Assembly (NCBI GenBank): GCA_020725105.1
Contig: DYFQ01000003.1
Location: 1 to 64,000, forward strand
Direction: 5' to 3'
Source of the DNA: Symbiobacterium thermophilum
Lineage (GTDB): Bacteria; Bacillota; Sulfobacillia; DYFQ01
DNA: 64,000 bases
Each line of letters opens with the position of its first letter. The first letter of the stretch is position 1. The notes below the pieces were generated by a model. The model was not told the DNA's origin. It did no database searches and saw only the letters and a program-made list of their open reading frames with translations. Positions 1-9,051 of this stretch are shown here, one piece after another. Made by a program: the position numbers and the translations under genes.

Positions 1-1197
1 CCGCCCCCGGCCGGGGGACCTGCCTGGCCGGCTCGGCCCGAGGCGGCCGCGGCGGCCGTCCCCGGCCAGCCCCTGCCGGTCATCTGGCGCGGCGATCTCT
101 ACGGCCTCACCGGGTATGGGGACGAGACCCGGTCCTGGGTCCGGTGCCTGCTCAGCGACGGCCGCTTCCGCGTCCGGCTGGAGACGGCCGGCGCCGGCCA
201 CCGGGCGGAACTGGTGCTGGAGCCCGAAGAGATCGAAGCCGTCCGAGCCGCCCAGGCCACCGAGCTTGACGACGCCACCGCGGTGCTGGTCTGGCACTAC
301 CCGCCACCCCAGGTGCGGCCGGAACGCCGGGCCCGGGTGCGGGTCTGCCGGACCATGTTCGAGACGGACAGCCTGCCGCGGACCTGGGTGTCGGTGTGCA
401 ACCGGATGGACGAGGTCTGGGTGCCCACCGCCTTCAACCTGAAGAGCTTCGAGGCGGCCGGGGTCCGGCCCGACCGCCTGCGGGTGCTGCCCATGGGCAT
501 CGACGCCGACCGGTTCCGCCCCGACGCCGAGCCCATGCGGCTGCCGGGCCGGCGGGGCTTCGCCTTCCTGTCCAACTTCGACTGGGGCCAGCGCAAGGGT
601 TGGGACGTGCTGCTCCGGGCGTACGCCGGGGCCTTCGGCCCCCGGGACGACGTGACCCTGGTGCTGAAGCTGTCCCAGACCCAGGGCCAGCGGCAGGAAC
701 TCATCGAGCGCCGGGTGATGGACTTCGTCATGCGGGAGCTGGGCCTCGACCCCGACCAGATGCCCGACGTGCTGCTGCTGTCGGGCGACATCCCGGCCCA
801 CCGGATGCCGTCGCTGTACACCGCCTGCGACGCCTTCGTCCTGGCGTCCCGCGGCGAGGGCTGGGGCCGGCCCTACCTGGAGGCCATGGCCTGCGGGCTG
901 CCCACCATCGGCACCCGCTGGAGCGGCAACCTGGCCTTCATGACCGACGACAACAGCTACCTGATCGACGTGGAGGGACTGGAGCCGGTGCCGGCAGGGG
1001 TCGACTCCGCCGTCTACCGTGGCCACCGCTGGGCCAGACCCAGCGTGGAGCACCTGGTCGTCCTGCTGCGGCGCGTCTACGAGCACCGGGTCGAGGCCAG
1101 GGCCCGCGCCCGGCAGGCCAGAGCCGACGCCGTGGCCCGTTGGCACTGGCCCGTTGTAGCCCGTGAACTCCACCGGGAACTGCTCAAGTTTACCTGA
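1..1197 (+). CDS. Glycosyltransferase family 1-like protein, 5' truncated by window edge
   Basis: Frame of ORF 214..1197 stays open to base 1 (…PVIWRGDLYGLTGYGDETRSWVRCLL…); GT-B motif 'EGWGRPYLEAMACGLPTIGT'. Confidence 0.85.
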   Translation, partial: PPPAGGPAWPARPEAAAAAVPGQPLPVIWRGDLYGLTGYGDETRSWVRCLLSDGRFRVRLETAGAGHRAELVLEPEEIEAVRAAQATELDDATAVLVWHYPPPQVRPERRARVRVCRTMFETDSLPRTWVSVCNRMDEVWVPTAFNLKSFEAAGVRPDRLRVLPMGIDADRFRPDAEPMRLPGRRGFAFLSNFDWGQRKGWDVLLRAYAGAFGPRDDVTLVLKLSQTQGQRQELIERRVMDFVMRELGLDPDQMPDVLLLSGDIPAHRMPSLYTACDAFVLASRGEGWGRPYLEAMACGLPTIGTRWSGNLAFMTDDNSYLIDVEGLEPVPAGVDSAVYRGHRWARPSVEHLVVLLRRVYEHRVEARARARQARADAVARWHWPVVARELHRELLKFT

Positions 1198-1211
1198 GGA
1201 AGGGACCGACC

Positions 1212-3281
1212 GTGGGCCTGCGCTGGGCCAGATACCGCGAAGCCGACCGGCCGCCGGCCGTGGTCTGGGAGGGCGACTTCTACTCCCTGGACCCCGACGC
1301 CGCCGTCAACCGCGAACTGGTGCTGGCCCTGGCACCCGGCGGCCTGGACCTGGCCATCGTGCCGCGGGGCCGCCGCGAACTGGATCCCGCCGCCGACCCG
1401 CGGCTGGCGCCCCTGGCCGCCATGGAGGCCAGGCCCCTGTCCTGCCTGCCGGACCCGGTCAGCCACGTCTTCGTAGGCCGGCCGCCGCGCTTTGGCCCCC
1501 TCGATCAGAGCGTCATCTGCCTGACCCTGGACGACGCAGGCCCCCCCGCGGCCGGCGCGGCGGCGGTGTGGAGCCTTCACGACCTCCCGCTGGGGGTCAA
1601 CGCTCAACTGTTCAGGCCGGGGCATCCCCCTCCGGACGGCCTCCCGGCGGGGCGGCGGCTGCTCTTCGTACCCGGTGAGGATCCGCCGGCCGAATGGGCG
1701 GTCGTCGCCGAGGCTCTCCGGGCCTTGGGCGGCGCCCCCGGCGCTTCGGGGCAGGGAGCCCCCGGCGCTTCGGGGCAGGGAGCCCCCGGCGGCTCTGTCA
1801 GCCTGATCATCATGGCTGCCAGCGTCGACCCCGGCCTGAGGATCCCGGCGGGCTTTCCGCCGGTCCGGCCGCTTGGGCGCCCGGCCCCGGAAGAGCTGGC
1901 CGGCCTCTATTCCGCCTGCTACGGCCTGATCTACCTGGGCCGCCGGCGCGGCCTGGGCCGGGTGCTGGAAGCCATGGCCTGCGGCCTGCCGGTCGTGTTG
2001 GGCCCGCGGCCGGGTGACCCCGAACTTGGCCGGCCGGAACTGGCCACCATGCTGCCGGACCCGGCGCCCGCCGCCCTGGCCGAGGCCATCGGGGCCCTGC
2101 TGGCGGCCGACCCGGCAGCGAGGGCCAGGGCGGCCCGGGCCCAGGCCTTCGTACGGGAGCGGCGCACCTGGCAGCGGGCCGCCGGCAGCCTGGCCGGGCG
2201 CCTGGCCTCGCTGGCCCGGGAGATGCCGTCGGGGACCCTGCGCCGTGCAACGCTGCGCGTCGGCCGCGCCAGGGACGCGTCGCCCGGCCCCGGCGATGAC
2301 AGTACTCGCGAGACGCTTCAGGGCCTGCTGGCCGATGGCGGCGTCAAACCGCGCTGGCGACTGGTCCTGGGCCCGAGCCAGAAAGTGATTCCCGCCGAGC
2401 GGGACGCCTGGCACCGGCTGGCCCTGTTCGGCCCGGCGACCCCCGTGGCCGTGCTGGACACCGCCGTTGCCGACGACCACTACGGCCTGGGCCTGGTTCA
2501 CCCCGCGGTGCGCCTGGTGCCCCCGGGCACCAGGCTTGACCCGGACACCACCGCCGCCCTGGAGCAGGCCCGCCTGGCCGCGGTCAGCGTGGACCGCCCG
2601 GCCGCGGCCTGGCTGGAGCCCGAGCCGGCGCCGGACTACCACGGCCTGCACCGCCGGGCCGTGGGTCTGGTGGCCGCCGGCCGGCCGGCCGAGGCCGTCC
2701 GGCCCTTCCGGGAGGCCTGGGCCCTGGCGCCTGAGGCCTACCGTCCACTGATCCTGCGGAACCTGGCCTGGGCCCTCTGGCTGGCCGGGCAGCCGGCCGC
2801 CGCCTTCGCCGTGCTGCGGGAGGGGGCGAGGGCCTACCCCGGGTACACCGACCTGGTTTTCGTCCGGGGGGTCATCCACGCCAGGCTGGGGGACTACGAG
2901 TCGGCGGCGGAGCGGTTGAGGGCCTGCCTGAAACGGGGGAACGCGGTGCCCTGGCACTTCGGCCAGCCCGGTTGCGGCACCTACCGCGCGGCCGTGGCCC
3001 TGGCCCGCTGCCAGCTTGCCCTGGGCGAGCCGGGCGCGGCGGTCAAGTCGTGCCTGCTGGCCCTGCACCACAACCCGGTCTACGAGCCGGCCATCAGGGC
3101 CCTGGCCGAGGTCGCGGTGAGCGAGGCGGGCCTGGACTACCGGGATGTCATGCGGATCGCCGAGTCCCTGGCGGACCTGGCCGAGCCCCGGTGCCTGGCG
3201 GCCTTCAATGCCCTGCGACAGGCCGCTGCGGTGGCCCCCTCCGCCCTGACGGACACGGAAGGCCCGAAGGGGGTCCAGTGA
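1212..3281 (+). CDS. Glycosyltransferase with C-terminal TPR region
   Basis: ORF 689 aa; 'GLGRVLEAMACGLPVVLG' GT-B motif; TPR-like C-terminus; stop overlaps the next ATG (TGATG). Confidence 0.8.
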   Translation: MGLRWARYREADRPPAVVWEGDFYSLDPDAAVNRELVLALAPGGLDLAIVPRGRRELDPAADPRLAPLAAMEARPLSCLPDPVSHVFVGRPPRFGPLDQSVICLTLDDAGPPAAGAAAVWSLHDLPLGVNAQLFRPGHPPPDGLPAGRRLLFVPGEDPPAEWAVVAEALRALGGAPGASGQGAPGASGQGAPGGSVSLIIMAASVDPGLRIPAGFPPVRPLGRPAPEELAGLYSACYGLIYLGRRRGLGRVLEAMACGLPVVLGPRPGDPELGRPELATMLPDPAPAALAEAIGALLAADPAARARAARAQAFVRERRTWQRAAGSLAGRLASLAREMPSGTLRRATLRVGRARDASPGPGDDSTRETLQGLLADGGVKPRWRLVLGPSQKVIPAERDAWHRLALFGPATPVAVLDTAVADDHYGLGLVHPAVRLVPPGTRLDPDTTAALEQARLAAVSVDRPAAAWLEPEPAPDYHGLHRRAVGLVAAGRPAEAVRPFREAWALAPEAYRPLILRNLAWALWLAGQPAAAFAVLREGARAYPGYTDLVFVRGVIHARLGDYESAAERLRACLKRGNAVPWHFGQPGCGTYRAAVALARCQLALGEPGAAVKSCLLALHHNPVYEPAIRALAEVAVSEAGLDYRDVMRIAESLADLAEPRCLAAFNALRQAAAVAPSALTDTEGPKGVQ

Positions 3282-5479
3282 TGGCGACCGACGTCTCCGT
3301 CGTGTGGGAAGGCCCGTTCCACTCCGGCCACCGGCTGGCCAGGATCAACCGCCGGCTTTGTGTGGCGCTGGCCGCCACGGGGCAGGTCGAGGTCGCCACC
3401 GAGCCGTCGGACGCGGCCGGGGCCGAAAGCGGCGAACTCCGCCTGCCTCAACTGGGCGGTTCGGAGCCGGCGGCCCGGCGGCCGAAGTTCAGGGTACGGC
3501 ACCGCTACCCGCCGAACCTCGGTCCCTCGGACCGGCCGTGGGTCTGGTACCAGCCCTGGGAGTTCGGCCCCCTGCCCCGGGCCTGGCTGGACCCGGCGGA
3601 CCCGCCCGCCGAGATCTGGGTGCCGTCCAGTTTCGTCCGGGACTGCTTCATTCAGAGCGGAACGGATCCCTGGCGGCTGGCGGTGATCCCTTACGGCGTG
3701 GACCCGGCAGTCTACCACGGGGGCGCCAAGCCGGCCACGCTGCCGGTAAACAGGAGCCTCGTCTTCCTCTTCGTCGGGGAGGCCATCCCCCGCCGGGGGC
3801 TGGACCTGCTCCTCGAAGCCTACGGCCGTGCCTTTGGCCCCCGGGACGACGCGGCCCTGGTCGTCGCCGACCTGGGGCCCGACCCCTTCGGCCAGGAGGC
3901 CAGCCTGGCGCCGGAGGTCGAGCGTTTCGCCTCCCACCCCGGCCGGCCCGCCGTCGCCTACCTGCGCGTGCCGCCGTCCGAGGCGGCCATGGCGGCTCTC
4001 TACCGGGCCTGCCACTGCCTGGTCTATCCGGCCCGGGGCGACGCCTTCGGCCTGCCGGTGCTGGAGGCCATGGCCTGCGGGCTGCCGGTCATCGTCCCCG
4101 ACACCGGGGGCACCAGGGAGGTGACCTCAGAGGACGGGGCCCTTCTGGTCCGGACCCGGCTGGCCTTCCGGGCCGGCGGCGCTCCCGGCGGCCTGGAACC
4201 GGCAGCCAGCCCCTACCTCGTCGAACCGGACTGCGAACACCTGGTGGAGCTGTTGCGCCGGGTCTATGAAAACCGTGACCAGGCGCGGGCCGTGGGAGCG
4301 GCGGCCGCAGCGGCGACCGGCCGGTACGCCTGGCCGGAGGTGGCCGGCAGGGCCCTTGAGCGCCTCTCAGAGCTGGCTCGGACCGGAGCGGGCCGGTCCC
4401 GGAGGTCCAGACGGGAGCCGGCCAGAAACCTGGAGACCGGGGTGGCGCACTTCGCCGCCGGCCGCCTGGAAGAGGCGCGGCGCGCCTTCCGCGCCCTCCT
4501 GGCCGCCCAACCCCAGAACGCCGACGCCTGGTTCAACCTGGGAATCGCAGAAGCCCAGGCGGGTGACCACGCCCTGGCGGCCGCTTGCCTGATCCGCTCA
4601 CTGCAAGCGGAGGGGCAGGCGGGGACCTATGCCCACCTGGGCACCTGCCTGGTGAAGGCCGGCGACTTCCACAGCGCCGAGTTGGCCCTCGCCGCCGCCC
4701 TGCGCCTGGATCCCGGCCTTGAGCCGGCCCGGGAGAACCTGAACGTCGCCCGGGAGCTGGCCCGGGGCTCGCCCGACCTGCACCGTCACGGCTGGTACCG
4801 TCGCCAGCTGTCCAGGCTCGGCACGGACATGCCCTTCGCCAGCCCGGAAGCGGCCGTGAGGGCCATCGCCCACGCCTTCGAGGGCACGGAGGCGGTGGCC
4901 AGGCGGAACAAGGGTCCGGTGCTCCCCTTCCTGCTGGGTTGCCGGCGGGTCCTGGACATCGGCTGCGGCACGGGCACCCTCCTGGAGTTGCTGCGGGAGC
5001 ACGGTGTGGCCGGCCTCGGTATCGACCTCGACCCGGCCCGGGTCGAGGCGGCCGCGGACAAAGGGCTCGACGTCCGGCTGGCCGAGGCGGTGCAGTTCCT
5101 GGCCGACACCGATGAGGAGTTCGACGCCTGTTACCTGGGGCATCTCATCGAGCACCTGTCCGGCCCCGACGCGGTACGCCTTCTCTTTTACTGTGTGCGG
5201 CGACTGCCGTCCGGAGGGGTGATCGCCGTTCAGACGCCCAACTACGCCAACCCGCTGGTGCGGGACAATCAGTTCTGGTTGGACATCAGCCACGTGCGGC
5301 CCTATCCCGCCATGCTGCTCGCCAGGATTCTGGAACTCCTGGGCTGCACCGTGGTGAGCTGCCAGACGGTCCTCGACGACCTTGACCTGCTGGTGGTGGG
5401 GCATAAGGCAGTGGCGGGCCCCCACCCGTCGGGTGGGAAGCCTGACGGCGCTAGCTCCACCCCCGTACGATGGCCTTGA
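3281..5479 (+). CDS. Glycosyltransferase - TPR - SAM-dependent methyltransferase fusion protein
   Basis: Frame of ORF 2972..5479; ATG at 3281. 'FGLPVLEAMACGLPVIVPDTGG' (GT), TPR, then 'VLDIGCGTGTLLELLREHGVAGLGIDLD' (class I MTase). Confidence 0.85.
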   Translation: MATDVSVVWEGPFHSGHRLARINRRLCVALAATGQVEVATEPSDAAGAESGELRLPQLGGSEPAARRPKFRVRHRYPPNLGPSDRPWVWYQPWEFGPLPRAWLDPADPPAEIWVPSSFVRDCFIQSGTDPWRLAVIPYGVDPAVYHGGAKPATLPVNRSLVFLFVGEAIPRRGLDLLLEAYGRAFGPRDDAALVVADLGPDPFGQEASLAPEVERFASHPGRPAVAYLRVPPSEAAMAALYRACHCLVYPARGDAFGLPVLEAMACGLPVIVPDTGGTREVTSEDGALLVRTRLAFRAGGAPGGLEPAASPYLVEPDCEHLVELLRRVYENRDQARAVGAAAAAATGRYAWPEVAGRALERLSELARTGAGRSRRSRREPARNLETGVAHFAAGRLEEARRAFRALLAAQPQNADAWFNLGIAEAQAGDHALAAACLIRSLQAEGQAGTYAHLGTCLVKAGDFHSAELALAAALRLDPGLEPARENLNVARELARGSPDLHRHGWYRRQLSRLGTDMPFASPEAAVRAIAHAFEGTEAVARRNKGPVLPFLLGCRRVLDIGCGTGTLLELLREHGVAGLGIDLDPARVEAAADKGLDVRLAEAVQFLADTDEEFDACYLGHLIEHLSGPDAVRLLFYCVRRLPSGGVIAVQTPNYANPLVRDNQFWLDISHVRPYPAMLLARILELLGCTVVSCQTVLDDLDLLVVGHKAVAGPHPSGGKPDGASSTPVRWP

Positions 5480-6977
5480 ACCGCCGGCCCCGCTCCTCGA
5501 AGTTGCGGAACATGTCGTAGCTGGCGCAGGCCGGCGACAGGAGCACCGCGTCTCCCGGCTCGGCCGCGCCGCGGGCGAGTTCCACCGCCTCGTCGAAGCT
5601 GGAGGCCCTCAGGATGCGGGGGCCGGCTCCCGCTCCCCCGCGCTCGACGGCCGCCCTCACCGCCGCCTCGATCTTGGGAGCCGTCTTCCCCAGCAGCACC
5701 AGGCATTTCACCCGGCCGGCGACGGCCTCGCCCAGTTCGTCGAAGGGGATGCCCTTGTCGTAGCCGCCCGCGACGAGCACCAGCGAGCCCGGTACCGCCG
5801 CCAGGGCCGCCAGGGTCCGGTCGGGCGCGGTGGCGATGGAGTCGTTGTAGTAGCGGACGCCGTCAAGGGTCCGCACCAGTTCCAGCCGGTGCTCCACGCC
5901 ACCGAAGGCGGCGATCACCCTGCCGATGGTGTCCGCCTCCACGCCACAGAGCCTGGCGGCGACGGCGGCGGCCAGGGCGTTCTCCACGTTGTGGGCGCCC
6001 GGAACCTGGATGTCGCCGACCTCCATCACCGTCTCGGGCCCCTGCCCCACGTCGACCACCAGCCGGCCGTCCGCCACCCAGCCGCCGGGCCGGCGGGGGT
6101 TCTCCCGCCCGAACCAGGCCAGGCGGCCCGGAACCTCTTCCGCCAGGCCGGCCACCCGGGGCGAGCCGGCGTTCAGCAGCGCCACGTCGCCCGGCTTCTG
6201 GTACCGGAAGATGCGGGTCTTGGCCGCCACGTAGGCCTCCATGCTCCCGTGAAGGTCCAGGTGGTTGGGGCTCAGGTTCAGAAAGACGGCCAGGTTGGGG
6301 CTCTGGTCCAGTAGCTCCAGCTGGAAGCTGGACAGCTCCAGCACCACCCAGGCGGTGGGCGGGATCCGGAGGACCTCGCCGATGAGCGGCCGGCCGATGT
6401 TCCCCCCGACCAGCACGGGCCCGGGCCCTGCGTCGGGCCTGACGTGCCCCTCCCCCTCCGCCCACGAACCGAAGGCCGCCTCCAGGATCCGGCCGATGAG
6501 CGTGGTGGTGGTGGTCTTGCCGGCGCTACCGGTCACCCCCACCAGCCAGCCCCGGCAAAGCTCGAAGAAGAGCTTCATCTCGCTGGACACCTCGGCCCCG
6601 TCCGCCCGGGCCCGGGCGACGGCGGGAAGGTCCTTGGGCATGCCCGGGGTGAGGAAGACGAGATCGTGGCCGGCCAGTCCGTCCAGGTAGTCCCCACCGA
6701 GAAAGAGGGGTATCCCCATGGCCTCCAGCCGGTCGGCGGTGGCGGCCAGTTCAGCCCGGGGCTTCTTGTCGAAGCCGGCCAGACAAACCGGCGGGTCCAG
6801 GTCCAGGCCCCGCAGGAAATCGATGAGGGCCAGGTTGGAGACGCCCAGCCCGACCACGGCGGCCCGGCGGCCGGCCAGCCGGGCCAGGCTCGCGGCCACC
6901 TCGCCGGCGCTCTTGCGTCCCGCCGGGCTCCAGGGGACCGAAATGTCCCGCACTTCCTTCGTGCCCGCACCCGCCAT
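5451..6977 (-). CDS. murD: UDP-N-acetylmuramoylalanine--D-glutamate ligase
   Basis: 508 aa; 'GVTGSAGKTTTTTLIGRIL', 'NLSPNHLDLHGSMEAYVAAKTRIF', 'YNDSIATAPDRTLAAL'. Confidence 0.93.
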   Translation of the reverse strand: MAGAGTKEVRDISVPWSPAGRKSAGEVAASLARLAGRRAAVVGLGVSNLALIDFLRGLDLDPPVCLAGFDKKPRAELAATADRLEAMGIPLFLGGDYLDGLAGHDLVFLTPGMPKDLPAVARARADGAEVSSEMKLFFELCRGWLVGVTGSAGKTTTTTLIGRILEAAFGSWAEGEGHVRPDAGPGPVLVGGNIGRPLIGEVLRIPPTAWVVLELSSFQLELLDQSPNLAVFLNLSPNHLDLHGSMEAYVAAKTRIFRYQKPGDVALLNAGSPRVAGLAEEVPGRLAWFGRENPRRPGGWVADGRLVVDVGQGPETVMEVGDIQVPGAHNVENALAAAVAARLCGVEADTIGRVIAAFGGVEHRLELVRTLDGVRYYNDSIATAPDRTLAALAAVPGSLVLVAGGYDKGIPFDELGEAVAGRVKCLVLLGKTAPKIEAAVRAAVERGGAGAGPRILRASSFDEAVELARGAAEPGDAVLLSPACASYDMFRNFEERGRRFKAIVRGWS

Positions 6978-7001
6978 GGCTCTCCCCCTCGGGGGTTGCC
7001 C

Positions 7002-8198
7002 CTACCGCTCGAGCCCGGCCACCAGGCTCGCCATCCGGTCCATGGCCTCGGCGATGGCCTCGTAGGCCGTGGCGTAAGACAGCCGCAGGAAACGGTCGTC
7101 GCCAAAGGCGACCCCCGGCACCGCCGCGATGCGGCCTTCCTCCAGGAGCCACCCGGCCACGGCCGAGGAACCGTCGAGCACCTTGCCCCGGGCCCGCCGG
7201 CCAAACAGCCCCGACACGTTAGGGTACGCGTAAAAGGCGCCCCGGGGCGTCGGGCAGGTGATGCCGGGCATCGCGTTGAGGCGGTCCACGACCAGCCGGC
7301 GCCGGCGGTCGAACTCCCGCCGCATCTCGGCCACCGGCTCCTGGCTGCCGGTGAGCGCCGCCACGCAGGCCCGCTGGGTGATGGACGAGATGCCGTGCGA
7401 GAGGTGACCCTGCAGGCCGTCCATGGCCCGGATCAGGTCCCGGTCACCGGCGCCGTAACCCATCCGCCAGCCGGTCATGGCGTAGGCCTTGGACACGCCG
7501 TTCACCACCAGCGTCCGCCGCTTGATCTCGGGACCGAGCGACGCGATGGACACGTGCTCGGCCCCGTCGTAGACCAGTTTCTCATAGATCTCGTCGGAGA
7601 ATACCCACAGGTCGTGGCGAACGGCCAGTTCCGCGATGGCCTCCAGGGCCCGGCGCGGGTAGACCGACCCGGCCGGGTTGTTGGGCGAGTTCAGGTTGAT
7701 CACCCGGGTGCGGGGGGTGACCTTCTCGGCGATGGCGTCGGGGTCGGGGACGAAGCCGTCTTCCTCCCGGGTGGGCACGACCACGGGCTCCGCCCCGGCA
7801 AGCTTCACCATTTCCGTATAGCTTACCCAGTAGGGCCCGATGACGATGGCCTCGTCGCCCGGCTCGCAGACGGCCTGGTACGCCTGGTAGAGTACCTGCT
7901 TGGCGCCGTTCGACACCAGAATCTGCGCCGGTTCGTAACTGAGGCCGTTGTCCCGCTCGAGCTTCTCGCAGATGGCCCGGCGGAGTTCGGGAATCCCGGC
8001 CACGGGGGTGTACTTGGTGAAGCCCTCGTTGATGGCCTGGCGGGCGGCTTCCTTGATGAACTCGGGCGTGTCGAAGTCCGGCTCCCCGGCGCCCAGGTTG
8101 ATCACGTCCACGCCCTGGCGGGCCATTTCCTTGGCCCGGGTGTCGATGCCGACGGTGGGTGACGGGCTGATCGCGCGAACCCGGTCGGACAGGTGCAT
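7002..8198 (-). CDS. Pyridoxal phosphate-dependent aminotransferase (aspartate aminotransferase family)
   Basis: 398 aa; 'NLGAGEPDFDTPEFIKEAA', 'NSPNNPAGSVY', 'VNGVSKAYAMTGWRMGY'. Confidence 0.92.
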   Translation of the reverse strand: MHLSDRVRAISPSPTVGIDTRAKEMARQGVDVINLGAGEPDFDTPEFIKEAARQAINEGFTKYTPVAGIPELRRAICEKLERDNGLSYEPAQILVSNGAKQVLYQAYQAVCEPGDEAIVIGPYWVSYTEMVKLAGAEPVVVPTREEDGFVPDPDAIAEKVTPRTRVINLNSPNNPAGSVYPRRALEAIAELAVRHDLWVFSDEIYEKLVYDGAEHVSIASLGPEIKRRTLVVNGVSKAYAMTGWRMGYGAGDRDLIRAMDGLQGHLSHGISSITQRACVAALTGSQEPVAEMRREFDRRRRLVVDRLNAMPGITCPTPRGAFYAYPNVSGLFGRRARGKVLDGSSAVAGWLLEEGRIAAVPGVAFGDDRFLRLSYATAYEAIAEAMDRMASLVAGLER

Positions 8199-8216
8199 TG
8201 AGGCATCGCTCCCTAG

Positions 8217-8978
8217 TCACCATACTTCGTAGGTTGTTCCTTCGACGGACACCTCTGCTTCAGCATACACCGCGCGGGCGGCCCGGCCGACCTCGGCCGG
8301 GTCAAGCAGGGGCAGAAAGTGGGTCAGCAACAGCCGCCGGGCCCCCGCCCGGGCCGCCAGCCGCGCCGCCCCCTCCGCCGTCATGTGCCCTGCCTCGTCG
8401 GCCCGCCCGCCGGCCCAGGCCTCGGTGAAGGTGGCCTCGGCCAGCAACAGGTCGACGCCCTCGAAGAACCCGGCCAGCGCCGGGTCATACGCCGTGTCCG
8501 CCGTGTACCCCAGCCGCCGGCCCCCGGCCTCGATGAGCATGCCCAGGGTGGGAACGGGATGGCGGGTGAGGGTGAAGCGGAACACCAGGTCCCCCACGCC
8601 CAGTTCCCGCCGGGGGTCAACAGGTACGGCGCGCAGGGCCTGGCGGTAGGAGAGCAACCCGAATTCCACGGCCGGTTCGGCGGGCGCGTACACGCAGAGC
8701 GGCCCCGAACGGCGGCCCAGCCGCATCGCCGCGTCGGCGGCGTAGCGCAGGACCAGGACGTCGGAAAAATGGTCGGCGTGGAGGTGGGAAAGGACCACCG
8801 CGTCGAGGCCGTCCAGGCCCGCGGGCCCGCTGGCCGTCCGGCCCAGCCGGGCCACGATTCCCGAACCGCAGTCCACCAGCACCCGGGTGCACGCGGTCTC
8901 CACCAGGTAACCGGGGCAGGCGCCGCCGGGCCGCGGATAAGGCGAGCAGTGGCCGAGCACCGTCAGGCGCAACCCCAT
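8217..8978 (-). CDS. MBL-fold metallo-hydrolase (RNase Z-like)
   Basis: 253 aa; 'VVLSHLHADHFSDV', 'HMTAEGAARLAARAGARRLLLTHFLP'. Confidence 0.88.
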   Translation of the reverse strand: MGLRLTVLGHCSPYPRPGGACPGYLVETACTRVLVDCGSGIVARLGRTASGPAGLDGLDAVVLSHLHADHFSDVLVLRYAADAAMRLGRRSGPLCVYAPAEPAVEFGLLSYRQALRAVPVDPRRELGVGDLVFRFTLTRHPVPTLGMLIEAGGRRLGYTADTAYDPALAGFFEGVDLLLAEATFTEAWAGGRADEAGHMTAEGAARLAARAGARRLLLTHFLPLLDPAEVGRAARAVYAEAEVSVEGTTYEVW

Positions 8979-9051
8979 GCCGGATCACCCCCCTTGGAAA
9001 GCCACCCTGACCAGGGGGGTTCACCGTCGCGCCGGGCAGTCCCTCCGGTGA

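Noticed and set aside
1077-3071. 664-aa minus-strand ORF
   Set aside because: Shadow of the glycosyltransferase on the opposite strand.
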